Source: Nocardioides luteus (GTDB lineage: Bacteria; Actinomycetota; Actinomycetes; Propionibacteriales; Nocardioidaceae). Taken from it: DNA of 64,000 nt. Position 1 is the stretch's first letter. Every line of letters begins with the position of its first letter. The notes under the pieces were generated by a model. The model was not told the DNA's origin, ran no database searches, and was given only the letters and a program-made list of their open reading frames with translations. Below, in pieces: positions 50,145-57,238 of the stretch. The DNA lies in contig NZ_JZDQ02000006.1 of assembly GCF_000960475.2 (NCBI RefSeq), positions 1-64,000 on the forward strand. Direction: 5' to 3'. The position numbers and the translations under genes are program-made.

Positions 50145-50675
50145 CCACTCCTCGCGCAGCAGCCCGTAGACCACCAGGTCCCGGCGCTCGCCCGGATAGG
50201 CCTGGGCGCCGCGCATGGTGCCCTCGTGGGTGAACCCGAGCCGTTCGGCGACCGCGCGGCTGCGCTTGTTGTGGACGGCGGTGTCGATGATCGCCCGCGC
50301 GATGTCGTACTCGTTGAAGAGCGTGTCCAGCAGCGCCGAGACGGCCCGGGTGACCAGACCGCGACCCTCGAAGGCCTCGCCCAGCCAGTAGCCGATCGTG
50401 GCCGACTTCTCGTAGAGGTTGATCCGTGCGGTGGTGGCGCCGGCGACCTGGCCGTCCTGGCGGATGACACAGGGGACCGCCTCGCCCTTGACCCACTGGT
50501 TCAGCAGGTAGGTGCCGAACGAGGCGACGCTCAGCATGGTCTGCTGGCCGTGGGCCCACGGCTCCCACTCGCGGAGGTGCTCGAGGTTGGCGTTGATGAG
50601 CTTGTGGACGGCGAAGTCGGTCGATCGGTCACGCAGCACCATCTCTGCGCCGTTCCCGAGGTCGATGCTGAACAC
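50127..50675 (-). CDS. RimJ/RimL-type GNAT acetyltransferase
   Basis: 182 aa. Acetyl-CoA motif A region: ATIGYWLGEAFEGRGLVTRAVSALLD (core GRGLVTRA), and motif B with HNKRSRAVAERLGFTHEGTMRGA. Typical of ribosomal-protein Ser/Ala N-acetyltransferases, though the substrate is not certain. GTG start with aggag 5-8 nt upstream. Confidence 0.88.
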   Translation of the reverse strand: MFSIDLGNGAEMVLRDRSTDFAVHKLINANLEHLREWEPWAHGQQTMLSVASFGTYLLNQWVKGEAVPCVIRQDGQVAGATTARINLYEKSATIGYWLGEAFEGRGLVTRAVSALLDTLFNEYDIARAIIDTAVHNKRSRAVAERLGFTHEGTMRGAQAYPGERRDLVVYGLLREEWLGRRA

Positions 50676-50711
50676 ACTGTTCTCCTACTGAGCCGGTCCG
50701 GGATCTGGATC

Positions 50712-51476
50712 CTAGCCGCCCTGCAGCACATCCAGGAGCAGCGTGCCGTACGCCCGCATCTGACCGAGCACCGGGACGACCTCGCCCTCGAAGCGGCAGA
50801 TGACCGCGTACGCCGCCCGCCGGCCGGCCACGTCGAGCAGCCCGACCTCGGCGCGGACGCCGTCGTCCGTACCCGTCTTGCTCCACACCTGGAGACGGTT
50901 CGCCAGATCGGTCGGGACAGGTCCGGTGTGGGCCAGCGGGTCCAGGCCGAAGGCGGAGGAGACCATCGACAGGTCGGTGGCCGGCGCCAGCCAGGACAGG
51001 ACGGTCGGGTGCGGCGTACGGAAGTAGGCGACCCAGTCGGCGGCACAGCCGAGGGAAAGCGTCGGCGGGTCCTCCGGCGTCCGTACGTCCCGGACCGAGT
51101 CGTTCAGCATCGACCCGCCCGGGGCGAGCCGCGAGGCGACCGCCTGGACCGGAGCCAGACCGACATGGTCGAGGAGCACGTTGGTGGCCAGGTTGTCCGA
51201 GACCGCGCCGACCAGCCGGGCGCAGTCGTTCAAGGTCAGGGCGGGGACGTCCAGGTGTTGCCACAGCCCGCTGTCGGCCACCGGTTCGACGCTGTCCTTG
51301 CGCAGCAGCAGCCGGCCCAGCGACTCGTCCTCGTCGAGCAGCTCGGCCAGGTGGTGCAGCAGGAAGACCTTGCCGACGCTGGCGGTCGGCAGCAGCAGGT
51401 CCGGGTCGGACTCGATGAGCACCTCGCCGGTGTCGGCCTCGACCGCGAGGATCGACCACTCCGTCTGTGACCTCAT
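50712..51476 (-). CDS. Class A beta-lactamase-fold serine hydrolase, no signal
   Basis: 254 aa. Ser33-Val-Gly-Lys36 (SxxK), Ser93-Asp94-Asn95 (SDN) and Lys200-Thr-Gly202 (KTG) are in the right order and spacing. No signal peptide precedes it and no clear ExxLN omega-loop glutamate is visible between SDN and KTG, so true penicillin hydrolysis is doubtful; an intracellular acyl-enzyme esterase or ligand binder is possible. ATG 51476 with TAGGGT 7 nt upstream. Confidence 0.82.
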   Translation of the reverse strand: MRSQTEWSILAVEADTGEVLIESDPDLLLPTASVGKVFLLHHLAELLDEDESLGRLLLRKDSVEPVADSGLWQHLDVPALTLNDCARLVGAVSDNLATNVLLDHVGLAPVQAVASRLAPGGSMLNDSVRDVRTPEDPPTLSLGCAADWVAYFRTPHPTVLSWLAPATDLSMVSSAFGLDPLAHTGPVPTDLANRLQVWSKTGTDDGVRAEVGLLDVAGRRAAYAVICRFEGEVVPVLGQMRAYGTLLLDVLQGG

Positions 51477-51483
51477 GAGATGG

Positions 51484-51489
51484 ACCCTA
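51484..51489 (-). promoter_or_regulatory. -10 box TAGGGT before beta-lactamase-fold gene
   Basis: On the minus strand TAGGGT ends 7 nt before the ATG at 51476; it overlaps the end of the upstream gene. Confidence 0.4.
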
Positions 51490-52212
51490 GGCGGACGACG
51501 ACTGCTCCTCGCGCAGCTCGCCGACGACCTGGATCTTCTGCCAGATCTTGCGGGAGAGGTCGACGGTGAGGCCCTCGACGGTGCTGACCGTGTCCAGGAC
51601 CACATTGTCCTGGGAGTCCTCGGCGCACAGCGCGGCGGTCTTGCCGACGAGGCTGAGCAGCTCGGAGCAGTACTCCAGGTAGTGGATCAGCTCGTCGGCG
51701 TCGAGGGTGAGCCGGACGCTGGCCGAGGTCGGCGTGAATCCCGTGCGCAGCCGCTCGGGATCCTTGGTGAGCTGGTGCATGTCGATGATGTGGGCCAGCG
51801 AGCGCAGCCGGTGCAGCAGCTTCAGCGCTCGCGAGCGCAGCAGCCGCTCCGGGATCGTGTAGAGGAAGAAGATCGCGACCGCGCCGAAGATGAGGTCGTT
51901 GACGGTGCTCTCCATCAGCGGCAGCCACTGGACGCCGGTGAGCGTCTTGTCGCCGAAGGCCGTGGCGAGGCCCCAGACGATGGCGACCAGCGTCAGCACG
52001 AGGACGGCCAGGATCAGCACGCGCGAGACCGCGCGCGTCCACAGCAACCGTCGGCGGAGCCGGTCCCCGACACCGGCGGAGTCCCGGATCAGCCCGCTCA
52101 GCTCCTCCGCGACCTTCACCAGCCCGCGGTCGGGGAAGCGTGCGGCGATCCGTCCGTGCAGCGTCTCGACGGTCCTCAGCACCATCGCCGACTCGAGTCT
52201 CTCCAGGCCCAC
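51487..52212 (-). CDS. Two-TM hypothetical protein
   Basis: 241 aa, not recognised. Two membrane segments lie near 54-76 (VSRVLILAVLVLTLVAIVWGLA) and 92-114 (VNDLIFGAVAIFFLYTIPE). Helical cytoplasmic parts flank them; the C-terminal region (KLLHRLRSLAHIIDMHQLTKDPERL and beyond) is predicted soluble. Start GTG 52212, with TACGCT 8 nt upstream; ATG 52185 is an alternative. Divergent from the sterol-carrier-like gene. Confidence 0.7.
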   Translation of the reverse strand: MGLERLESAMVLRTVETLHGRIAARFPDRGLVKVAEELSGLIRDSAGVGDRLRRRLLWTRAVSRVLILAVLVLTLVAIVWGLATAFGDKTLTGVQWLPLMESTVNDLIFGAVAIFFLYTIPERLLRSRALKLLHRLRSLAHIIDMHQLTKDPERLRTGFTPTSASVRLTLDADELIHYLEYCSELLSLVGKTAALCAEDSQDNVVLDTVSTVEGLTVDLSRKIWQKIQVVGELREEQSSSA

Positions 52213-52263
52213 GTCACCGGAGCGTAGTGGTCGCGCGCCGCCGCGGTGGGCAACTGCCGCGGA

Positions 52264-52269
52264 TAGGGT
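52264..52269 (+). promoter_or_regulatory. -10 box TAGGGT, leaderless sterol-carrier-like gene
   Basis: TAGGGT ends 6 nt before the GTG at 52276. Confidence 0.5.
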
Positions 52270-52275
52270 GGCGAT

Positions 52276-52647
52276 GTGCCAGCTCGACTCAAGCCCGCGG
52301 CCGCCGCCGACGTGGCCGCTGCTCTGGATCGCGTACGCGCCGGGGAGCCTGCCAAGGCCGACCTGCGGCTCCTCACCAAGCACTACCTCGCGCTGCTCGA
52401 GCAGCGCGCGCCCGGCAGGAGCGTCGAGGTCCGCGTCCCGCCGTACGCCGCGGTGCAGTGCATCGAAGGAGTCCGGCACACCCGGGGCACTCCGCCGGCG
52501 GTGATCGAGACCGACGCGGTCAGCTGGATCGCGCTCGCCACCGGGGCGATGACCTGGTCCGAGGCCGTCGATCAGGCCCGGGTGAGGGCCTCGGGAGAAC
52601 GCACCGACCTGTCGGCTCACCTGCCCTTGGGTGGGGTAGTCCGGTAG
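52276..52647 (+). CDS. Sterol-carrier-family (SCP2-like) protein
   Basis: 123 aa. Resembles the short actinobacterial sterol-carrier proteins also found as the C-terminal part of MDMPI/maleylpyruvate isomerase proteins: VEVRVPPYAAVQCIEG, VIETDAVSWIALATGAMTWSEAV. Likely binds a small hydrophobic molecule; function unknown. GTG start with a -10 box 6 nt upstream. Its TAG stop lies inside the 5' arm of hairpin B-left, so the hairpin probably also ends this transcript. Confidence 0.75.
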   Translation: MPARLKPAAAADVAAALDRVRAGEPAKADLRLLTKHYLALLEQRAPGRSVEVRVPPYAAVQCIEGVRHTRGTPPAVIETDAVSWIALATGAMTWSEAVDQARVRASGERTDLSAHLPLGGVVR

Positions 52648-52699
52648 CGAACTGCCCATATACCCGCCAGAAATAGGCAGTTGGCTACCGGACTACCCC
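52633..52699. repeat. Hairpin B-left flanking VSR-like gene
   Basis: 24-nt arms 52633-52656 and 52676-52699 pair with one mismatch around a 19-nt loop. A nearly identical copy in the same orientation is at 53857-53919 (loop differs at two positions). Confidence 0.88.
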
Positions 52700-52728
52700 G
52701 CCGACCCGACCCCGCCGACCTTCGGGAG

Positions 52729-52737
52729 TTATCCACA
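52729..52737 (+). other. Perfect DnaA-box word ttatccaca
   Basis: Consensus DnaA-box sequence, alone, between hairpin B-left and the nuclease gene. A single box is not an origin. Confidence 0.35.
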
Positions 52738-52789
52738 GGGCGCCAGAAATGGGAGGTCATGGAGCCGGTCGGAGGCGCACGCTGGCGCC

Positions 52790-53842
52790 ATGATGAAGCG
52801 AGCACCTCACTTCGAGCCACGGCGTTGGTCGGCGGAGCGGCCGCAGGTCGTGATGCCGGTCGCCCTCGATCCCACGGGCCGGGCGGGACCGACGACCAGG
52901 CAGAGCCGCGGTCGCGGATGGAGACGGGTCTGGCGGGGGCTGTACGTCCCGATGACCGTCGACTCGTCCGACGCACAGCAGAGGGTGTTAGAGGCCGCGG
53001 CGCTGTTGCCCAACACGGGCGCCGTGACGGGATGGGCGGCGTACGCGTGGGTCGGTGCGAAGTGGTTCGCAGGAATGGGCGAGGCACGGCCGGTGACGTT
53101 GGCGACGTACGGTCACAAGATTCTCGCCCAACCGGGCCTTGCCGTCTCGGCCGAACGCATGCCACCGCAAGAGCGTTGCTGGATCGACGGTCTTCCGATC
53201 ACGAGTCCTGCCAGATCGATCGTCTTCGAGATCCGGTACTCGGCGGATCTACGTGAGGCGGTGCGGTGGCTCGACCTGGCGCTGGCAAGCGACCAGGTCA
53301 GTCTGAACGAAGCGGCGGCCTACATATCGACGCTGAACGGCTGGACCGGTGTCGGGCTGGCTCGGGAGGCGATCGTCCTGGCTGACGAGAATGTCTGGTC
53401 GCCGAGAGAGGTCGACCTGCGACTGCTGTGGCGGATCGATCTCGGGCTCACCGCGCTGGTTTGCAACCGTCCGGTCTTCGATCTCGAGGGCCGGCACATC
53501 GGGACTCCCGACGTACTCGATCTCGAAGCCGGCGTCGTGGGGGAGTACGACGGCAAGCTCCACCTTGAAGGAAAGCGGCGGGCCGTTGACATCGAACGTG
53601 AGGGTCTGTTCCGCGCCGCGGGCCTCGAGTACGTCACCATGGTCTCTCGCGAAATCGGTGATCCGAGCGGGTTCCTCCGCCGCACCCTGGAGGCAAGATC
53701 TCGTGCGCGCCGGATCGCCGTCGCTGACCGCCGCTGGACGATCGATCCACCCCGGTGGTGGACCCCCACCCACACCGTCGAACAGCGTCGATCGTTGAAC
53801 GCCGTGCAGCGAGAGCGCTTCTTGTCGAATCGGGTGGGGTGA
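52790..53842 (+). CDS. AbiEi-N / VSR-like (DUF559) protein B
   Basis: 350 aa, same domain plan as the protein at 23848-24822 but only distantly alike. The N-terminal half has the AbiEi-like wing (RGRGWRRVWRGLYVPMTV and TGWAAYAWVGA). The C-terminal nuclease-like part (about 230-310) contains GTPDVLDLEAGVVGEYDGK, then LHLEGKRRAVDIEREGLFRA and VTMVSREI; the Asp, Glu-Tyr-Asp-Gly and His residues fit the VSR/PD-(D/E)XK pattern. ATG start; weak GGAGG 14 nt upstream. Hairpins B-left and B-right flank it; the right one starts 14 bp after its stop. Confidence 0.78.
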   Translation: MMKRAPHFEPRRWSAERPQVVMPVALDPTGRAGPTTRQSRGRGWRRVWRGLYVPMTVDSSDAQQRVLEAAALLPNTGAVTGWAAYAWVGAKWFAGMGEARPVTLATYGHKILAQPGLAVSAERMPPQERCWIDGLPITSPARSIVFEIRYSADLREAVRWLDLALASDQVSLNEAAAYISTLNGWTGVGLAREAIVLADENVWSPREVDLRLLWRIDLGLTALVCNRPVFDLEGRHIGTPDVLDLEAGVVGEYDGKLHLEGKRRAVDIEREGLFRAAGLEYVTMVSREIGDPSGFLRRTLEARSRARRIAVADRRWTIDPPRWWTPTHTVEQRRSLNAVQRERFLSNRVG

Positions 53843-53856
53843 GGGGTGGGTGCCGA

Positions 53857-53919
53857 GGTAGTCCGGTAGCGAACTGCCCATGTACCCGCCAGTAATAGGC
53901 AGTTCGCTACCGGACTACC
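53857..53919. repeat. Hairpin B-right flanking VSR-like gene
   Basis: Perfect 22-bp stem (53857-53878 with 53898-53919) and 19-nt loop; a direct copy of B-left. The position that is mismatched in B-left is paired here. Confidence 0.88.
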
Positions 53920-53940
53920 CGCCCCCGACCCCTGCCCGGA

Positions 53941-53946
53941 TAATCT
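53941..53946 (+). promoter_or_regulatory. -10 box TAATCT, leaderless dipeptidase gene
   Basis: TAATCT ends 6 nt before the ATG at 53953. Confidence 0.5.
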
Positions 53947-53952
53947 CACCCC

Positions 53953-55299
53953 ATGACCCTCTCCACCGAAGACATCAAGGCCCGTGTAGAAGACCTCTTC
54001 CCCGGGATCCGCAAGGACCTCGAGGACCTGGTGCGGATCGAGTCCGTGAGCGCGGACCCCGAGCGCCTGAGCGAGGTCGAGAAGAGCGCGGAGAAGACCC
54101 GCGACCTCTTCGCGGCCGAGGGTTTCGAGGTGGAGATCGTGCGCGCCTTCGACGGCGCCCCGCCGGCGATCGTCGGTGAGAAGAAGGGTCCCGAGGGCGC
54201 CCCGACGGTGCTGCTCTACGCCCACCACGACGTCCAGCCCGAGAACGACCACGCCGACTGGGACACCCCGCCGTTCGAGCCGACCGAGGTCGGCGACCGC
54301 CTCTACGGGCGCGGTGCGGCCGACGACAAGGCCGGCATCGCCGCCCACATCGGCGCGGTCCGCGCCCTGGGTGACGACCTTCCGGTCACGGTCCGCCTCT
54401 TCATCGAGGGTGAGGAGGAGGTCGCCTCCGCGACTCTGCCCGAGCTGCTCGGGAAGTACCAGGACAAGCTGAAGGCCGACGTCATCGTCATCGCCGACTC
54501 CGGCAACTGGGACATCGGCGTGCCGGCCCTGACCACCTCGCTGCGTGGTCTGATCCGGGTCGACGTCGAGCTCCGCACCCTGGGCCACGCCGTCCACTCC
54601 GGCATGTGGGGCGGTCTGGCGCCTGACGCGATCATGGCCCTCGTACGCCTCCTCAACACCCTCTGGGACGAGGACGGCGCGCCCGCGGTCGAGGGGCTCG
54701 TCTCGGGTCCGGCGGCGGATGTCGACTACCCCGAGGAGCGCCTGCGCGCCGAGTCCGGTGCCATCGCCGGCCTGCAGTGGGTCGGCAAGGGCAGCGCGGT
54801 CGAGCGGATGTGGACGCAGCCGGCGATCACGATCACCGGTCTGGACGCCCCCAAGGTCGACGGCGCCTCCAACACCCTCTCGCCGAGCGCGCGCGCCAAG
54901 GTCACCATCCGGATCGCTCCGGGCGACTCCGGTGAGAATGCCGTCGCCGCGCTCACCCAGCACCTGGAGAAGCACGTCCCGTGGGGCGCCGAGCTGACCA
55001 CCAAGGTCGTCGACACCGGTGAGCCGATCGCCCTGGACGCGACCGGCCCGGCCTACGACGCAGCCCGCGCCGCCTTCACCGAGGCCTGGGACGGCACCGC
55101 CCCGATCGACATGGGCGTGGGCGGCTCGATCCCGTTCATCGCCGAGTTCCTCGAGGCGTTCCCGCAGGCCAGCGTGCTCGTGACCGGCGTCGAGGACCCC
55201 GACACCCGCGCCCACGGCGCCAACGAGGGTCTCCACCTCGCCGAGTTCAAGAAGGTCGTCGTCGCCGAGGCGCTGCTGCTCCAGAAGCTGGGGGCCTAG
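53953..55299 (+). CDS. M20-family dipeptidase
   Basis: 448 aa zinc peptidase of the PepV/CNDP-like M20 group. Metal ligands: YAHHDVQP, then YGRGAADDKAG and the Glu pair EGEEEVASA. The dimerisation domain (LGHAVHSGMWGG) is present. Cytoplasmic dipeptide hydrolysis is likely. ATG start with a -10 box 6 nt upstream. It shares CTAG with the stop of the convergent kinase gene. Confidence 0.92.
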   Translation: MTLSTEDIKARVEDLFPGIRKDLEDLVRIESVSADPERLSEVEKSAEKTRDLFAAEGFEVEIVRAFDGAPPAIVGEKKGPEGAPTVLLYAHHDVQPENDHADWDTPPFEPTEVGDRLYGRGAADDKAGIAAHIGAVRALGDDLPVTVRLFIEGEEEVASATLPELLGKYQDKLKADVIVIADSGNWDIGVPALTTSLRGLIRVDVELRTLGHAVHSGMWGGLAPDAIMALVRLLNTLWDEDGAPAVEGLVSGPAADVDYPEERLRAESGAIAGLQWVGKGSAVERMWTQPAITITGLDAPKVDGASNTLSPSARAKVTIRIAPGDSGENAVAALTQHLEKHVPWGAELTTKVVDTGEPIALDATGPAYDAARAAFTEAWDGTAPIDMGVGGSIPFIAEFLEAFPQASVLVTGVEDPDTRAHGANEGLHLAEFKKVVVAEALLLQKLGA

Positions 55300-57098
55300 G
55301 CACCAGGCAGCGTCAGCGCCACCCGGGTGCCCTCACCGGGGCGGGAGTCGAGCTCGACCAACCCGTGGTGGCGGCTGGTGATCTGATCGACCAACGTCAG
55401 ACCGAGCCCAGCTCCGCGCGAACCACCGAGCGCGGAGTTGGAGCCTCGGTAGAACGGCTTGTAGACCTCCGACTGCTCCTCGTAGTCGATGCCGACCCCG
55501 GTGTCGGTGACGATGATCGTGACCTCGCTGCCCGCGCTGTAGAGCATCACCTGAACCCGCGAGCCCCGGTAGCTGTAGGTGAGCGCGTTCTTCACCAGGT
55601 GCAGGAAGGCAGCACGCAGCTCGCGGGGGTCGCCGACGACGTACGCCGGGCCCGTCGGTGTCGTCAGGACACACTCGATGTCCTTCTGAGCGGCGTCGGG
55701 ATCGAGCTCGTCGAGGACGTCGTCGAGCATCTCGGAGATCTCGATGGTGGTCTCGCCGGGGGCGTTGGCTGGGTCGCGGATCCGGGACAGGAGCAGCAGG
55801 TCGCTGACGATGCCCTCGATCTGGGCGCTGCGTACGGTGAGCGTCTCCACCTGCACGATCCACGGCAGGGTGTTCGGCTGCTCGCCGCTCAGCGCGTTCA
55901 GCGACGTGCCGAGCGCGTTCACCGGGATCCTGAGCTCGCGGGCGACCGCCTCGATCAGCTGGTTGCGCTCGCGGTCGGCGTCGGCCAGCTGGTGGGCCAG
56001 GTCGCGCTCCTGGGTGTAGGCGTTGGCGGTGAGCACGATGCGGCCGAAGTCGCGGCCCAGCTCCATCGCCAGCCGGCCCTCCGCGTCGGTCCAGATCGGC
56101 CGCCCGGGGGCGCGGAGGAGGACGATGTGGCCCAGCCACTCGTGGTCGGCGCCGACGGGGACGACCAGGACGCTCTCCGCGCCCAGGGTCTCGAAGAACC
56201 TGTCGGCGACGGCGGCCTGCTCGGCCCACTCCGGGGAGCTCGGGATCCGCTCGCGGCACAGGATGGAGTAGGTGCCCTCGGCCCAGTAGCGGGACGTGTT
56301 CCTCGAGGTGAGGGACGCCAGACCCGGGTCGGGATCCCAGTCGAGGCCCGGGGTCGAGTGCACGATCATCTCGTTGTGGGGGCCTTTGGTCGCCATCCAG
56401 ATGCCGTCGGCGCCGAGGCCGCGGATGAGTGCGTCGTGGCTGGTGTCGAGCACGTCGGCGAGACTGAGCTTCGAGCTGGCGTCGCGGAGGAACTCCTTGG
56501 CGGTCTCGAGGTTCGCGGCGCGCTCGTAGAGCCGCTCGCGCTCGAGGTAGCCGCGGATGACCCGCTGGGCGCGCTTCGCGAACCGGTTGAGCACGCGTTG
56601 CTGGGTGACGTCGGGCCGGCGACCGCTGACCGGCATGTCGACCGAGAGGCACCCCTGGATGGAGCCGTCGTCGCCGAGGATCGGCGCGATCAGCATGTCG
56701 TGCGGGTGCCAGGCGTCGGCCGCATCGATCATGTTGGTGGTGGAGACCCAGCTGCCCTCGTGAAGGTTCACCCGCTCCTGCGGGATGAACCGCCAGGCGC
56801 CCCAGTTCTCGCCGCGGGAGAGGTTGTCGCGCAGGTCGGAGAGGGCCCATCGGGTGCCGAGGATCTCCTCGGCCGTCTCGCGTTGGCCGTGTGCGTTCAG
56901 ACCGCTGATGAACCCGTGGACCGCCACCACCTCGAGCTCGTCGCCGCGGACCACGTTGATCGCCGCGATGCCGAAGCCGAGCAGCTCGCAGATGCCCTCG
57001 GCGATCATCTGCAGGGCAGGGTCGACCACCGGCAGCGTAGTTCCGCTCGGCGTGCTCGATGGCACGTCGAGGGCATCAACTGACTGTGGTGGGGGCAT
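55296..57098 (-). CDS. GAF-domain histidine kinase 1, H-box lacks His
   Basis: 600 aa, no TM. Two GAF-like regions (about 25-180 and 210-370) lead into HisKA/HATPase. The H-box reads A-V-A-Arg387-E-L-R-I-P: the phospho-accepting His is Arg. The ATPase part is intact: N-box HLVKNALTYS, G1 DTGVGID and G2 GAGLGLTLV. It may bind ATP and act on partner kinases rather than on itself. It is the last of three tandem paralogues on this strand; no response regulator is adjacent. Confidence 0.87.
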   Translation of the reverse strand: MPPPQSVDALDVPSSTPSGTTLPVVDPALQMIAEGICELLGFGIAAINVVRGDELEVVAVHGFISGLNAHGQRETAEEILGTRWALSDLRDNLSRGENWGAWRFIPQERVNLHEGSWVSTTNMIDAADAWHPHDMLIAPILGDDGSIQGCLSVDMPVSGRRPDVTQQRVLNRFAKRAQRVIRGYLERERLYERAANLETAKEFLRDASSKLSLADVLDTSHDALIRGLGADGIWMATKGPHNEMIVHSTPGLDWDPDPGLASLTSRNTSRYWAEGTYSILCRERIPSSPEWAEQAAVADRFFETLGAESVLVVPVGADHEWLGHIVLLRAPGRPIWTDAEGRLAMELGRDFGRIVLTANAYTQERDLAHQLADADRERNQLIEAVARELRIPVNALGTSLNALSGEQPNTLPWIVQVETLTVRSAQIEGIVSDLLLLSRIRDPANAPGETTIEISEMLDDVLDELDPDAAQKDIECVLTTPTGPAYVVGDPRELRAAFLHLVKNALTYSYRGSRVQVMLYSAGSEVTIIVTDTGVGIDYEEQSEVYKPFYRGSNSALGGSRGAGLGLTLVDQITSRHHGLVELDSRPGEGTRVALTLPGA

Positions 57099-57238
57099 CC
57101 TTGCTCTCAGTGAGGTCGGTCAGGGCGGGTGTTGCAACGGCGTGGCAGTCCTGAGGACCTGGGCACCACGGAGTGTTGCACGAATCACCGGTGCTGCGCA
57201 GCCGTCGGTCGATGTCTCGACCAGATTGTGACGTTCGG

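Noticed and set aside
50712..51476. Antibiotic-resistance beta-lactamase
   Set aside because: No export signal and no clear deacylation glutamate; resistance function is not supported.
52729..52737. Replication origin
   Set aside because: Only one DnaA box, no AT-rich element, no dnaA or dnaN nearby.
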